Part shown: positions 44,516-54,876 of the stretch, piece by piece
Position numbering within the stretch: position 1 is the stretch's first letter
How the letters are laid out: the number at the start of each line of letters is the position of its first letter
Program-made: the position numbers and the translations under genes
NCBI GenBank assembly: GCA_000421045.1
Contig: ATWC01000010.1
Span: 31,781 to 95,780, forward strand
Source of the DNA: Lachnospiraceae bacterium NK4A179
Lineage (GTDB): Bacteria; Bacillota; Clostridia; Lachnospirales; Lachnospiraceae
DNA length: 64,000 bases
Direction: 5' to 3'
Notes under the pieces: generated by a model
Told to the model about the DNA's origin: nothing
Database searches by the model: none
Seen by the model: only the letters and a program-made list of their open reading frames with translations

Positions 44516-45979
44516 ATGGATTCAAATTTCCGCTTTTGTGATGCGGACTATAAGTCATATACGAATACAGATGAGCTTCCCGCAGGTCAGGAAGCTCTTT
44601 TGCAGAAAAATGAAACAGAAAGGCTTAAAAGTCTGGTAAAAGAATACGGTGAGAAATTAGGCCACGAGCCGTCTGCTTGCGTGGTCACTTTCGGATGTCA
44701 GATGAATGCAAGGGACTCCGAAAAGCTTACAGGTGTACTGGAAGCGGCAGGGTTTAAGCTGACCGAGGATGAAGAGGCGGACTTTGTCATATACAACACA
44801 TGTACCGTGCGAGACAATGCAAATACTCGTGTGTACGGCAGGCTCGGGCATCTTCATTCACTCAAGGACAAAGCTCCTTTAAAGAAGATCGCTCTCTGCG
44901 GCTGCATGATGCAGGAACCGTCAGTCATCGATACCATCTTAAAGAAATACCGTTTCGTGGATATGATCTTCGGAACCCATAATATATACAAATTCCCTGA
45001 ACTCTTATGCAGGATGTTTGAGTCTGATGAGACTGTTGTGGATGTCTGGAAAGATACCAAAGAGATCGTAGAAGATTTCCCTTCCGTAAGAAAGTATCCG
45101 TTCAAGTCAGGCGTAAATATCATGTTTGGCTGTGATAATTTCTGTACATACTGCATAGTTCCTTACGTCAGAGGGCGTGAGAGAAGCAGGAGGAGCAGCG
45201 AGATACTAGCTGAGATAGAAAGACTCGCTTCAGACGGAGTAAGCGAAGTGATGCTGCTTGGTCAGAATGTTAATTCCTACGGAAAGGGCCTGGAAGGGGA
45301 GATCAGTTTCCCTGAACTTTTAAAGAAGGCTTCCGAGGTTGATGGTATTGAACGCGTGCGTTTCATGACTTCTCATCCAAAGGACCTCTCTGATGAACTG
45401 ATAGAGACCATTGCTTCATCGCAGAAGATATCACGCCATCTTCATCTTCCGGTACAGTCAGGTTCGGATGAAGTGCTTAAGGCGATGAACAGACATTATA
45501 CCCATGAGGATTATCTTAAATTAGTTGAAAAGATAAAGAAGGCAATACCTGATATTGCCATTACGACCGATCTGATAGTGGGCTTCCCTACCGAAACAAA
45601 AGAAGATGTGTCGCGCACGATCGATCTTGTTAACGAAGTGCATTTTGACAATGCATTTACTTTCATATATTCACCGCGTACAGGTACGCCTGCGGCATCA
45701 ATGCCACGCGCAATGACAGATGAAGAGATTTCCGCATGTTTTAACAGACTGCTTGGTGCCGTGCAGGAAAATGCAAGGAGCGCAGCGGCGGCTCTTACAG
45801 GAAGCACAGGTGTTGCGCTTGTAGAAGAGCTTGATGAGAAGGATCCTTCACTTGTGACCGGACGTCTTTCGAATAATTATCTTGTGCATTTTCCGGGTGA
45901 TGAATCCCTGATCGGAAAATATATAAATGTGAAACTTACTGAAAACAAGGGCTTTTATTTTATCGGTGAAAGAATCTGA
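44516..45979 (+). CDS. miaB: tRNA methylthiotransferase MiaB
   Basis: 487 residues. Adds a methylthio group to i6A37 of tRNA. The N-terminal UPF0004 domain has cysteines in TFGCQMN, NTCTVRD and CGCMMQ. The radical-SAM cluster motif CxxxCxxC is CDNFCTYC at about residues 205-212, and a C-terminal TRAM domain follows. Its partner miaA, which makes i6A, is 6 kb downstream. An extra N-terminal 50 residues precede the core. Confidence 0.96.
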   Translation: MDSNFRFCDADYKSYTNTDELPAGQEALLQKNETERLKSLVKEYGEKLGHEPSACVVTFGCQMNARDSEKLTGVLEAAGFKLTEDEEADFVIYNTCTVRDNANTRVYGRLGHLHSLKDKAPLKKIALCGCMMQEPSVIDTILKKYRFVDMIFGTHNIYKFPELLCRMFESDETVVDVWKDTKEIVEDFPSVRKYPFKSGVNIMFGCDNFCTYCIVPYVRGRERSRRSSEILAEIERLASDGVSEVMLLGQNVNSYGKGLEGEISFPELLKKASEVDGIERVRFMTSHPKDLSDELIETIASSQKISRHLHLPVQSGSDEVLKAMNRHYTHEDYLKLVEKIKKAIPDIAITTDLIVGFPTETKEDVSRTIDLVNEVHFDNAFTFIYSPRTGTPAASMPRAMTDEEISACFNRLLGAVQENARSAAAALTGSTGVALVEELDEKDPSLVTGRLSNNYLVHFPGDESLIGKYINVKLTENKGFYFIGERI

Positions 45980-48648
45980 TGCTTACATATGCTGATGTAA
46001 AAATTGATGATGTCACGCCTATGATGCAGCAGTACCTCCTTACCAAAAAGGAGTATATGGACTGCATCCTTCTTTACAGGCTTGGCGATTTTTATGAGAT
46101 GTTCTTTGATGATGCCGTTAAGGCTTCAGAGATACTTGATCTGGCACTGACCGGGAAAAGCTGTGGTCTTGAGGAACGCGCACCTATGTGCGGCATACCT
46201 TTTCATGCAGTCGATTCTTATCTGGATAAGATAATAGAAGCCGGTGAGAAGGCTGCCATCTGTGAACAGACTGAGGATCCTAAGCTTGCAAAGGGGCTTG
46301 TAAAAAGGGAAGTGATAAGGATAGTCACACCCGGAACAAGCGTCACTCCGCAGACACTTGAAGAGAGTCGTAATAATTTCCTCATGAGTATAGTGGATAA
46401 CGGGAATATCCTTGGTATATCTTATGCCGATATCTCAACCGGTGAATTCTATGTAACGGAAACGGACACAAAGCGAAGGCTTCAGGATGAGATCGCAAAG
46501 GTGTCTCCGAGTGAGATCATTTGCACAAAGACTATGGACATAACCTGCCCTTTCCTTCCGCAGCTTTGTTCTGATTCTCATATCGCTCTTTCGGTCCCTT
46601 CAAAGGTTTTCTTTGAAAAAGATGAATGCGATAAAGTTCTTCTTAAGCATTTTAAAGTGGCATCCCTTACTGCGCTTGGCATAGATGACATGAAGACAGG
46701 CTGCATAGCTGCAGGGGCGCTTCTGCAGTATGTCTATGAAACGCAGATGATACCGCTTAAGCATATCACCCACATAAGCGCATATACGGAAAGCCGCTAC
46801 ATGCTCCTTGATTCAGGCACCAGAAGGAATCTGGAATTATGTGAGACCATGCGTGACAAGCAGAAGAGGGGAACTCTTTTCTGGGTGCTTGATAAGACAA
46901 AGACCGCTATGGGCGCAAGGCGTCTGCGTGCTGATATAGAACAGCCTCTTACAGATGAGGGAGAGATAATAAAGCGCCTTGACGGAGTGCAGGAGCTTAC
47001 AGACATGAGCATGGACAGAGATGAACTCAGGGAATACCTGACTGCTGTCTATGATCTGGAAAGACTGCTCGCAAGGGTAAGCTATCATTCGATCAATCCA
47101 AGGGATATGCTCGCACTTAAACAGTCGCTTGGCGCAATGGCTCCGATAAAGCAGATCATAGCATCCTTTAATTCAGATATCATGAAGGAACTCGATGCTT
47201 CAATGGATGCGCTTTCTGATCTGACAGACAGGATCGAGAAAGCTATCATTGAGGAACCGCCCATTTCGATCAGAGAAGGAGGCATCATCAAGGATGGTTA
47301 TGATGAGGATATAGATAATCTGCGATATGCCCAGAAGAATGGAAAGACTATGCTTGCGTCTCTTGAAGGCAGAGAGAGGGAACGCACCGGCATTAAAAAT
47401 CTGAAGGTTAAATACAATAAAGTATTCGGATATTATCTTGAAGTCACCAACTCATATAAAGACATGGTGCCTTCAGATTATATGAGAAAGCAGACACTTG
47501 TCGGAGCTGAAAGGTTTATCACTCCGGAGCTTAAGGAACTTGAAGATACGATACTCAATGCAGAGGAGAAGCTTTCGGTTCTTGAGTATGATGCGTTTGT
47601 GGCTCTGCGCGATATCATTGAGAGTGATCTTGAACGTATCCAGAGAACAGCGCAGGCTGCTGCAAGGCTCGATGTTCTGTGCTCACTTTCATATGTTTCG
47701 GAACACAACAGATACGTTCGTCCCGAAATAGATCATAAGGGCGTGATAGATATAAAGGGCGGACGTCATCCCGTTGTTGAACAGATGATGGGCGATGGTT
47801 CGTTTATAGATAATGATACATATCTTGATAAAAAGAAGAAATGTATCTCGATCATAACGGGGCCGAACATGGCCGGCAAATCAACATACATGAGGCAGGT
47901 GGCACTCATATCTCTCATGTTCCAGATAGGCTGCTATGTTCCGGCTGATAAGGCTAAGCTCTGTATCGTGGACAGGATATTCACAAGAGTCGGCGCTTCC
48001 GATGATCTTTCAAGCGGACAGTCAACATTTATGATGGAGATGAATGAGGTGGCCAATATCTTAAAGAATGCCTCAGCCGATTCGCTCCTTATCCTTGATG
48101 AGATAGGCCGTGGAACTTCTACGTTTGACGGTCTGGCCATAGCATGGGCAGTTATAGAATATATCAGTTCCAAGAAACTGCTTGGTGCTAAGACATTGTT
48201 TGCAACGCACTATCATGAGCTTACCGAACTTGAAGGAAAGATAGACAATGTAAACAATTACTGCATCGCCGTAAAGGAACAGGGAGATTCGATAGTCTTC
48301 TTAAGAAAGATAGTTCCGGGCGGAGCAGACAAAAGCTACGGTATACAGGTTGCAAAGCTCGCAGGTGTTCCCGAACTTGTAACAGACAGGGCATCTGAAA
48401 TAGTTGCGCAGCTTATGAATAACGATATCACGGAGAAGATCGCATCTATACAGGCGGAGGATCTGTCTGCAAAGAGAAATGCTGTTGTGATGGATGATGT
48501 GGACAAAGGACAGATGACTCTTTTCGATACGGTCAGTGATGAAGATATACTTAAGGAACTCGAGGAACTCGATATAACAAAGCTTACACCGCTTGATGCG
48601 CTTAATACACTATATAAGCTTCAGAGTTCATTAAAAAACAGATTATAG
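45979..48648 (+). CDS. mutS: DNA mismatch repair protein MutS
   Basis: 889 residues, start overlapping the miaB stop by one base (TGATG). Recognises mismatches. The N-terminal mismatch-binding motif is LGDFYEMFFDDA. The ATPase has Walker A GPNMAGKST (about 629-637), Walker B LLILDEIGRGTST and the helix-turn-helix region, and the C-terminal clamp follows. Full length. mutL lies two genes downstream. Confidence 0.97.
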   Translation: MLTYADVKIDDVTPMMQQYLLTKKEYMDCILLYRLGDFYEMFFDDAVKASEILDLALTGKSCGLEERAPMCGIPFHAVDSYLDKIIEAGEKAAICEQTEDPKLAKGLVKREVIRIVTPGTSVTPQTLEESRNNFLMSIVDNGNILGISYADISTGEFYVTETDTKRRLQDEIAKVSPSEIICTKTMDITCPFLPQLCSDSHIALSVPSKVFFEKDECDKVLLKHFKVASLTALGIDDMKTGCIAAGALLQYVYETQMIPLKHITHISAYTESRYMLLDSGTRRNLELCETMRDKQKRGTLFWVLDKTKTAMGARRLRADIEQPLTDEGEIIKRLDGVQELTDMSMDRDELREYLTAVYDLERLLARVSYHSINPRDMLALKQSLGAMAPIKQIIASFNSDIMKELDASMDALSDLTDRIEKAIIEEPPISIREGGIIKDGYDEDIDNLRYAQKNGKTMLASLEGRERERTGIKNLKVKYNKVFGYYLEVTNSYKDMVPSDYMRKQTLVGAERFITPELKELEDTILNAEEKLSVLEYDAFVALRDIIESDLERIQRTAQAAARLDVLCSLSYVSEHNRYVRPEIDHKGVIDIKGGRHPVVEQMMGDGSFIDNDTYLDKKKKCISIITGPNMAGKSTYMRQVALISLMFQIGCYVPADKAKLCIVDRIFTRVGASDDLSSGQSTFMMEMNEVANILKNASADSLLILDEIGRGTSTFDGLAIAWAVIEYISSKKLLGAKTLFATHYHELTELEGKIDNVNNYCIAVKEQGDSIVFLRKIVPGGADKSYGIQVAKLAGVPELVTDRASEIVAQLMNNDITEKIASIQAEDLSAKRNAVVMDDVDKGQMTLFDTVSDEDILKELEELDITKLTPLDALNTLYKLQSSLKNRL

Positions 48649-48668
48649 ATCATAGGTTAGGAAACAGA

Positions 48669-49982
48669 ATGAGATATACGGAACTTCATAAGGAACTGGG
48701 TATCGATGAAGATACTTTTGCTTTCGGTGAAAAGATAAGAGAAAGCCTAAAGGAAAGATTTAAAGAAATAGATGATAATGCTGAATTCTGCCAGCTGAAG
48801 GTCTTAAATGCAATGCAGAAGAACAATGTCTCAGAGGCATGTCTTTTAGGTACGACAGGATATGGTTATAACGATCTGGGCAGAGATACGCTTGAAAAAG
48901 TTTATGCCGATATCTTTCATACAGAGGATGCTCTTGTGCGTCCGCAGATCACCTGCGGAACTCATGCGCTTGCACTTGCGCTCATGAGCAATCTGCGTCC
49001 GGGAGATGAGCTCTTAAGCCCGGTGGGAAGACCTTATGATACTCTTACATCCGTAATAGGTATCGATGAGGATGAAGCATCAGGAGCTCACAAAAGCGGT
49101 TCCCTTAAGGAATATGGTATAAGCTATCGTCAGGTTGACCTGATCGGTAAAGATCAGTTTGACTATGAAGGGATAAGAGCTGCGATAAACGAAAAGACCA
49201 GGATGGTCACTATCCAGCGTTCAAAAGGTTATGCTGTAAGGGAGAGTTTTTCGCCGGAAAAAATAGGCGAGCTCATTAGTTTTATCAGGGGCATCAAGCC
49301 TGAAGTTATCATCATGGTAGATAATTGCTACGGTGAGTTTGTTCATGACAAAGAACCTTCGGATTACGGTGCGGATATCTGTGTGGGTTCGCTTATCAAG
49401 AATCCCGGCGGTGGTTTATGTCCGTGCGGCGGTTATCTTGCAGGCAAAAAAGAGTGCATAGAAAATGCTGCTTACAGACTCACATCACCGGGACTCGGAA
49501 AGGAAGTGGGAGCATCTCTTCAGACTCTTAGAGACTTCTATCAGGGACTTTTCCTTGCACCTACGGTTACTGCTTCGGCGCTTAAAACATCCATATATGC
49601 GGCAGCTCTTTATGAAGCTCTTGGATTTGAGACCGTGCCTCATTCAGACGAACAGAGAAACGATATAATACAGGCGATCACGCTTGGAAGCAGGGAAGGC
49701 ATATGTGCTTTCTGTGAGGCAGTGCAGTCATCGTCTCCTGTAGATGCATATGTTACTCCCGAACCTTGGGATATGCCGGGATATGATGATCAGGTGATCA
49801 TGGCGGCAGGAGCATTTGTTTCCGGATCAAGTATTGAGCTTTCCGCGGATGCGCCTATCAGAGAACCGTATGCAGTATATTTTCAGGGTGGACTCACATT
49901 CCCGCACGGAGCATACGGAATGCTAAGGACCGTGCAGTATATGAAGGACAGAGGGCTTGCCAAGCTTCCCTCTGCAAAGTGA
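48669..49982 (+). CDS. PLP enzyme, methionine gamma-lyase-like (aluminium-resistance family)
   Basis: 437 residues. Belongs to the family called aluminium resistance protein or methionine gamma-lyase family (YnbB of B. subtilis). The PLP lysine is in GSLIKNPGGGLCPCGGY; the glycine-rich TTGYGYNDLGRD and CGTHALALAL are characteristic. Substrate is not established for the family. In B. subtilis ynbB lies near miaA and the mut genes, so the neighbourhood is conserved in part, but here it is placed between mutS and mutL. Confidence 0.88.
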   Translation: MRYTELHKELGIDEDTFAFGEKIRESLKERFKEIDDNAEFCQLKVLNAMQKNNVSEACLLGTTGYGYNDLGRDTLEKVYADIFHTEDALVRPQITCGTHALALALMSNLRPGDELLSPVGRPYDTLTSVIGIDEDEASGAHKSGSLKEYGISYRQVDLIGKDQFDYEGIRAAINEKTRMVTIQRSKGYAVRESFSPEKIGELISFIRGIKPEVIIMVDNCYGEFVHDKEPSDYGADICVGSLIKNPGGGLCPCGGYLAGKKECIENAAYRLTSPGLGKEVGASLQTLRDFYQGLFLAPTVTASALKTSIYAAALYEALGFETVPHSDEQRNDIIQAITLGSREGICAFCEAVQSSSPVDAYVTPEPWDMPGYDDQVIMAAGAFVSGSSIELSADAPIREPYAVYFQGGLTFPHGAYGMLRTVQYMKDRGLAKLPSAK

Positions 49983-49985
49983 TAA

Positions 49986-51980
49986 ATGGGAAAGATCAGA
50001 TTATTAGACAGCAATACCATAGATCAGATAGCGGCGGGCGAGGTAGTTGAACGTCCGCTTTCCGTTGTAAAGGAACTGGTCGAGAATTCCATGGATGCCG
50101 GGGCAGACGCGATCACCGTTGAGATACGTGACGGTGGTATCGAGTTCATAAGGGTTACCGATAATGGTTCCGGCATAGATGCCGATGATATGGCCCTTGC
50201 TTTTGAAAGACATGCGACCAGCAAGATAAGAAGTATAGAGGATCTGTCGGATCTGCATTCAATGGGATTTAGAGGAGAGGCTCTTGCGAGCATCTCGTCC
50301 GTAAGCCGGGTCACACTTATCTCGGCAAAAAAAGGGGAACTTATGGGACACCGTTTCGAATCGGACGGCGGTGTTGCCGGTGAATTGACTGAAGTGGGCG
50401 CACCGCAGGGAACTACGGTGATAGTCGCTCATCTTTTTTATAATGTTCCGGTCAGAAGAAAATTTCTGAAATCACCTGTTACCGAAGGTAATGCGGTCGG
50501 TGAACTTATGGAGCACCTTGCGCTTTCCAGACCGGACATATCATTTAAATTTGTAAATAACGGGCGTACTGTTTTCTTTACCAACGGTGCGGGTGAACTC
50601 AAAGATGTTATCTATCGCATTTACGGAAGAGAGATGGCAAAAGAGGTAGTGCCCGTATCCTACGAAAAGGACGGGATAAGGATCGACGGTTATCTTGGAA
50701 CTCCTTCCATAAACAGACCTAACAGAAACTTCGAAAACTATTTCCTGAATGAAAGATATATAAAAAGCGATGTTATAGCAGGCGGCCTTGAAGACGGCTA
50801 TCAGGGCTATACGATGAAGCACAAGTTTCCTTTCTGTGTTATCTCGATAAATGTGCCTGCCGATTCGATAGATGTGAATGTACATCCTTCAAAAATGGAT
50901 GTGCGTTTTAAAGACAGAGAATCATTTTTTGCTGCTGTTTCCGAGGCGGTACATAATGCTCTTCATGCGCAGGAGATGATACCTGAGGCAGATCTTTCAG
51001 GTGAGAGGAAAAGTATACGTCCTGTTGTCGACAGTGCGCCGGAACCGTATGAGATTAAACGAAGGAAGGATGAAGAAAAAGCAGACAGCGCAGAGTTGGC
51101 TGAAAACTCTACTAACGATAAAGCTGTTGAATATTCAGATGAAAAAATCTCTATAGATAAATCTTCTACGGATAAATCATCTACAGTTAACGAATCTGCA
51201 GATATAGAGTCCAAAAATGCAGAAATATTCTCGGTAGATTTCTCGGAAGACCTGCCTGTTCTTAAGGATGAGAAGAAAACTGAACGTGAAAGCACGCCGG
51301 CCGTTCCTTCGTTTGAAGTAAGGCGCAGCATCGATGATGTGAAGCCCGGTAAGCAGATAGAGATGCTTCCTAAAGAGAGAGTCATCTCAAAGAATGCCCG
51401 TGGCAGATATGAGCTCATAGGTCAGGTGTTCAATTGTTACTGGATATTTGTATATGAGGACAGGCTGTATTTTGCTGATCAGCATGCATGTCACGAAAAA
51501 GTAAATTATGAGCATTTTATCAAGGCTTATAAGGAACATGAAGTTTATAAACAGCAGGTCGATCCGCCTGTTGTAGTGACTCTTTCCAATGAGGAAGAGG
51601 AAATATTCTTAAGGTTTAAGGACTATCTGGATGAGCTTGGTTTTGAAGCTGATTCATTCGGAGGAAAGGAATATGCACTGCATACGGTTCCTCTCGATCA
51701 GTACAGAAAGGATGCCGGCACGCTTTTCCTTGATATACTTAATGATATACGCCAAAGAGGGATCAAGGCTACTCCCGATATGATAGAAAAAGTCATTGCT
51801 TCCATGGCCTGCAAAGCATCAGTAAAAGCAGGTGACAGGATACAGAGGGAACAGATGGATACCATACTTGACGAACTGCTTACGTTGGATAATCCATATC
51901 ATTGTCCGCACGGAAGGCCGACTGTATTCTCGGTGGACCGTTACGAATTGGAAAAGAGATTCAAGAGAGTTGTCTCCTGA
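49986..51980 (+). CDS. mutL: DNA mismatch repair protein MutL
   Basis: 664 residues. The N-terminal GHKL ATPase has DNGSGID, HATSKI and GFRGEALASI. A Ser/Glu-rich linker (about 340-460) leads to the C-terminal dimer/endonuclease domain. The endonuclease motif DQHA-x2-E-x4-E is intact (DQHACHEKVNYE), and ACKASVKAGD and CPHGRP complete the metal site. This is the strand-nicking type found in bacteria without MutH. Confidence 0.97.
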   Translation: MGKIRLLDSNTIDQIAAGEVVERPLSVVKELVENSMDAGADAITVEIRDGGIEFIRVTDNGSGIDADDMALAFERHATSKIRSIEDLSDLHSMGFRGEALASISSVSRVTLISAKKGELMGHRFESDGGVAGELTEVGAPQGTTVIVAHLFYNVPVRRKFLKSPVTEGNAVGELMEHLALSRPDISFKFVNNGRTVFFTNGAGELKDVIYRIYGREMAKEVVPVSYEKDGIRIDGYLGTPSINRPNRNFENYFLNERYIKSDVIAGGLEDGYQGYTMKHKFPFCVISINVPADSIDVNVHPSKMDVRFKDRESFFAAVSEAVHNALHAQEMIPEADLSGERKSIRPVVDSAPEPYEIKRRKDEEKADSAELAENSTNDKAVEYSDEKISIDKSSTDKSSTVNESADIESKNAEIFSVDFSEDLPVLKDEKKTERESTPAVPSFEVRRSIDDVKPGKQIEMLPKERVISKNARGRYELIGQVFNCYWIFVYEDRLYFADQHACHEKVNYEHFIKAYKEHEVYKQQVDPPVVVTLSNEEEEIFLRFKDYLDELGFEADSFGGKEYALHTVPLDQYRKDAGTLFLDILNDIRQRGIKATPDMIEKVIASMACKASVKAGDRIQREQMDTILDELLTLDNPYHCPHGRPTVFSVDRYELEKRFKRVVS

Positions 51981-51996
51981 TCGAATAAATAGATTT

Positions 51997-52917
51997 ATGA
52001 AAGATTTGGTTGTTATCGCCGGACCTACGGCGGTCGGAAAATCAGATGCGGCTATAGAACTCGCCAAACGTACAGGTGGGGAGATAGTATCTGCCGATTC
52101 CATGCAGATATACAGGGGCATGGATATAGGTACCGCAAAGGTTACGAAAGAAGAGATGCAGGGCATACCGCATCATCTTCTTGATATTGCCGATCCTTCT
52201 GAAGAATTCAGTGCATCAGATTATAAGGCTGCTGCTGACAAAGTCATAGCTGATATCAGGAGCAGAGGTAAGCTTCCCATACTATGCGGCGGAACAGGGT
52301 TCTATATACAGGCTGTTCTTTACGGAATAGATTTCACAAATGAAGAAACAGACCGTTCCTATCGTGAGGAGCTTGAGAAGAGGGCTCTTACGGAAGAGGG
52401 CAGACGCGGCCTGGTTGACGAGCTTAAGGAAAAGGATCCGGCTTCGCTTGAAAAGATACATGAGAATAATATAAAGCGGGTGATCAGAGCTCTTGAATAC
52501 TATCATGAGACCGGAGCACCAATTTCTGCCCACAATGCACTGATGAGAAAGAAGGAAGCGGTGTATGACTATGTTGGTTTCCTTATAACAGATGACCGAA
52601 AAGTCCTCTATGACAGGATAGACAAGAGAGTGGACCGTATGATGGAAGAGGGATTGGAAGCGGAGGTCAGGGCGCTTATCGAAAAAGGTGCCGGAAAGAC
52701 AGCCATGCAGGCAATCGGATATAAGGAAATGGTCGAATATATAAATGGCAATATCAGTATTGAACAGGCCATAGAAAGTATTAAACAGGGCAGCCGTCAT
52801 TATGCAAAAAGACAGCTTACCTGGTTTAAAAACCGGGAAAATTTTCATGTGATAGACAGAAGCACGCTTACAGATCCCGGAAATGAAATGATAGATATCA
52901 TGCAATCTTTTATATGA
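51997..52917 (+). CDS. miaA: tRNA dimethylallyltransferase MiaA
   Basis: 306 residues from ATG 51997 (MKDLVVIAGPTAVGKS); earlier in-frame starts lie inside mutL and would add 55 unrelated residues. Transfers a dimethylallyl group to A37 of tRNAs reading UNN codons, the substrate of MiaB. The P-loop is GPTAVGKS; SADSMQIYRGMDIGTAK and CGGTGFYIQA are present. No hfq gene follows, unlike in many Firmicutes. Last gene of the long run from yebC. Confidence 0.96.
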   Translation: MKDLVVIAGPTAVGKSDAAIELAKRTGGEIVSADSMQIYRGMDIGTAKVTKEEMQGIPHHLLDIADPSEEFSASDYKAAADKVIADIRSRGKLPILCGGTGFYIQAVLYGIDFTNEETDRSYREELEKRALTEEGRRGLVDELKEKDPASLEKIHENNIKRVIRALEYYHETGAPISAHNALMRKKEAVYDYVGFLITDDRKVLYDRIDKRVDRMMEEGLEAEVRALIEKGAGKTAMQAIGYKEMVEYINGNISIEQAIESIKQGSRHYAKRQLTWFKNRENFHVIDRSTLTDPGNEMIDIMQSFI

Positions 52918-52993
52918 AGTCTTTTCAGTAGACATAATAATGTGTTAAAATCAGATGTTACGCAGACAGTAATATGAAAGGGCAGTTTTTTAT

Positions 52994-54001
52994 ATGGGTA
53001 TTAATGCTTACGGGATCGATCTCGGTTCCAGTAATATAAGAATATATAACGGTAATGATGATTCATACATGATGGAGAAGAATATGATAGCTGTCGAAGG
53101 CAAAGATACGCTTTTTGCCTACGGCGACTCTGCTTTTGATATGTATGAGAAGGCACCTGACAATATCACGGTTTCCTATCCTGTTGTCAACGGCGTAATA
53201 GCTGATATACGGAATATGGATACACTGGTCCATTATTTTATCAATGACCTGTGCAAGGGCAGCATCAAACCGGCAGATTATTATATAGCGGTTCCAAATG
53301 ATGTTACAGAGGTGGAACGCAGGGCGTTCTATGACCTTGTCCTTGACAGTAATGTTAAGGCAAGGAACGTTTATATCGTTGAGAAGGCTGTGGCTGATGC
53401 TGTCGGAATGGATATAGACGTTAAGACTTCACAGGGTGTATTCATGATAGATATAGGCTATCAGACTACGGAGATATCGCTTCTTTCACTCGGCGGCATA
53501 GTTGCATCCAGACTTATAAAGGTCGGCGGGCAGAAGTTTGATGATGCCATAAAGGGTGCGGTAAGGAAGGAATACAACCTTTTCATAGGCAACAAGACGG
53601 CTGAAAAGCTTAAAGTTGCCATGAGAGATGTGCAGCACACTAACCAGAGTGCCATTGTCTACGGAAGGGATATAGTCATGGGCCTTCCTGTAGAAAAAGA
53701 GATAGATACCGAGATTGTATTTGAGAGCATGAGAGAGACTATCAGCTCTATCATAGACAGCATCAAACAGATACTTGAACGTACACCGCCCGAACTCGGT
53801 GCCGATATTTATCATAACGGCATTTACCTGACAGGTGGCGGTTCCCAGCTTGTTCATCTTGCGGATATGATCGCTGATGCAACAGGCCTTATCGTCAATG
53901 TTTCCGAGGAACCTGTGGCCACTGTTATAAGGGGCCTCAACTGCATCATGCGTGAGAAGAGATTTGCCTCACTTGCGAGGTCTATAGAGGAGACAAAATG
54001 A
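52994..54001 (+). CDS. mreB: Rod-shape protein MreB
   Basis: 335 residues. Actin-like filament protein that guides peripheral wall synthesis. Phosphate-1 motif YGIDLGSSNIRIY, phosphate-2 FMIDIGYQTTEISLL and adenosine motif YLTGGGSQLVHLADMI are all visible. The sequence is more divergent than standard MreB (for example DLGSSN in place of DLGTAN), so it could be an Mbl-type paralogue; the mreC-mreD context supports the elongation role. Candidate promoter weak (TAAAAT at 52946-52951). Confidence 0.9.
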   Translation: MGINAYGIDLGSSNIRIYNGNDDSYMMEKNMIAVEGKDTLFAYGDSAFDMYEKAPDNITVSYPVVNGVIADIRNMDTLVHYFINDLCKGSIKPADYYIAVPNDVTEVERRAFYDLVLDSNVKARNVYIVEKAVADAVGMDIDVKTSQGVFMIDIGYQTTEISLLSLGGIVASRLIKVGGQKFDDAIKGAVRKEYNLFIGNKTAEKLKVAMRDVQHTNQSAIVYGRDIVMGLPVEKEIDTEIVFESMRETISSIIDSIKQILERTPPELGADIYHNGIYLTGGGSQLVHLADMIADATGLIVNVSEEPVATVIRGLNCIMREKRFASLARSIEETK

Positions 54002-54867
54002 GTCCGGTATTAAAGAAAAAACCGGAAAAAAAGAAGATCCCAGGCAAGTATCTGCTTCTGATAGTTACGGTCCTTTGTCTGGGACTTATGCTGGTGACAT
54101 TCACTACAAATATAAGTGACTCCTTTCTGAACAGTTCGGTAGGTGTGGTTGTCATACCTTTTCAAAAAGGGATAGTCAATGTCAGTTCAAAGCTTTTTGA
54201 TTATGCAGAAAAGCAGAAGACCATAGAGGAGCTTCAGGCCGAAAATGAAAGACTGAAGGCAGAAGTTGATTCTCTTACAAGTGAAAACACACTGCTCATG
54301 CAGGATTATTATGAGCTCACATCTCTCCGTCAGCTCTATGATCTGGATCAGACCTATTCGGATTATGAAAAGGTCGGCGCAAGGATCATAGCTTCCGATT
54401 CCAGTTCATGGTTCAACTCATTCATAATCGATAAAGGTGAGGATGATGGCATAAAGCCTGATATGAATATCATATCGGGAGCAGGTCTTGTCGGCATAGT
54501 TACCGAGACCGGAAAGAATTGGTCCAGAGTCAACACTATAATAAATGATAATGCAAATGTAAGCGCGACCGTCCTTCATACCGGTGACAATCTGATAGCT
54601 GCCGGCAGTATCGAACTGATAGAACAGGGGGTTATCGCTTATTCTGGTCTTTATGATCAGGACGGAAACGTTAAAGAAGGTGACAAGGTGGTTACATCAA
54701 ACATATCCTCCAAATACCTTCCGGGCATACTTATCGGTTATATCGATACAATAGAAATTGATTCAAACAATATGACTAAATCCGGTCTTATAACTCCTGT
54801 AGTGGATTTCGAACATCTTGAAGAGGTGCTCGTTATCAAGGAGCTCAAGAAGACTCCGGAGTCATAA
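53998..54867 (+). CDS. mreC: Rod-shape protein MreC
   Basis: 289 residues, overlapping mreB by four bases (ATGA). One N-terminal membrane segment (about 18-38), a coiled coil (70-110; TIEELQAENERLKAEVDSL), then the extracellular beta domains (ARIIASDSSSWFNSFIIDKG, GLVGIVTETGKNWSRVNTII). Bridges MreB to PBP2 and RodA. Confidence 0.94.
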   Translation: MSPVLKKKPEKKKIPGKYLLLIVTVLCLGLMLVTFTTNISDSFLNSSVGVVVIPFQKGIVNVSSKLFDYAEKQKTIEELQAENERLKAEVDSLTSENTLLMQDYYELTSLRQLYDLDQTYSDYEKVGARIIASDSSSWFNSFIIDKGEDDGIKPDMNIISGAGLVGIVTETGKNWSRVNTIINDNANVSATVLHTGDNLIAAGSIELIEQGVIAYSGLYDQDGNVKEGDKVVTSNISSKYLPGILIGYIDTIEIDSNNMTKSGLITPVVDFEHLEEVLVIKELKKTPES

Positions 54868-54876
54868 GATTAGCTT

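Noticed and set aside
51832..51996. N-terminal extension of miaA by 55 residues
   Set aside because: It lies within mutL in another frame, and the family start is MKDLVVIAGPT at 51997.
52922..52951. mreB promoter (TTTTCA, 18 bases, TAAAAT)
   Set aside because: The -35 is poor and the spacing is not ideal; too weak to list as a feature although a promoter in this gap is likely.
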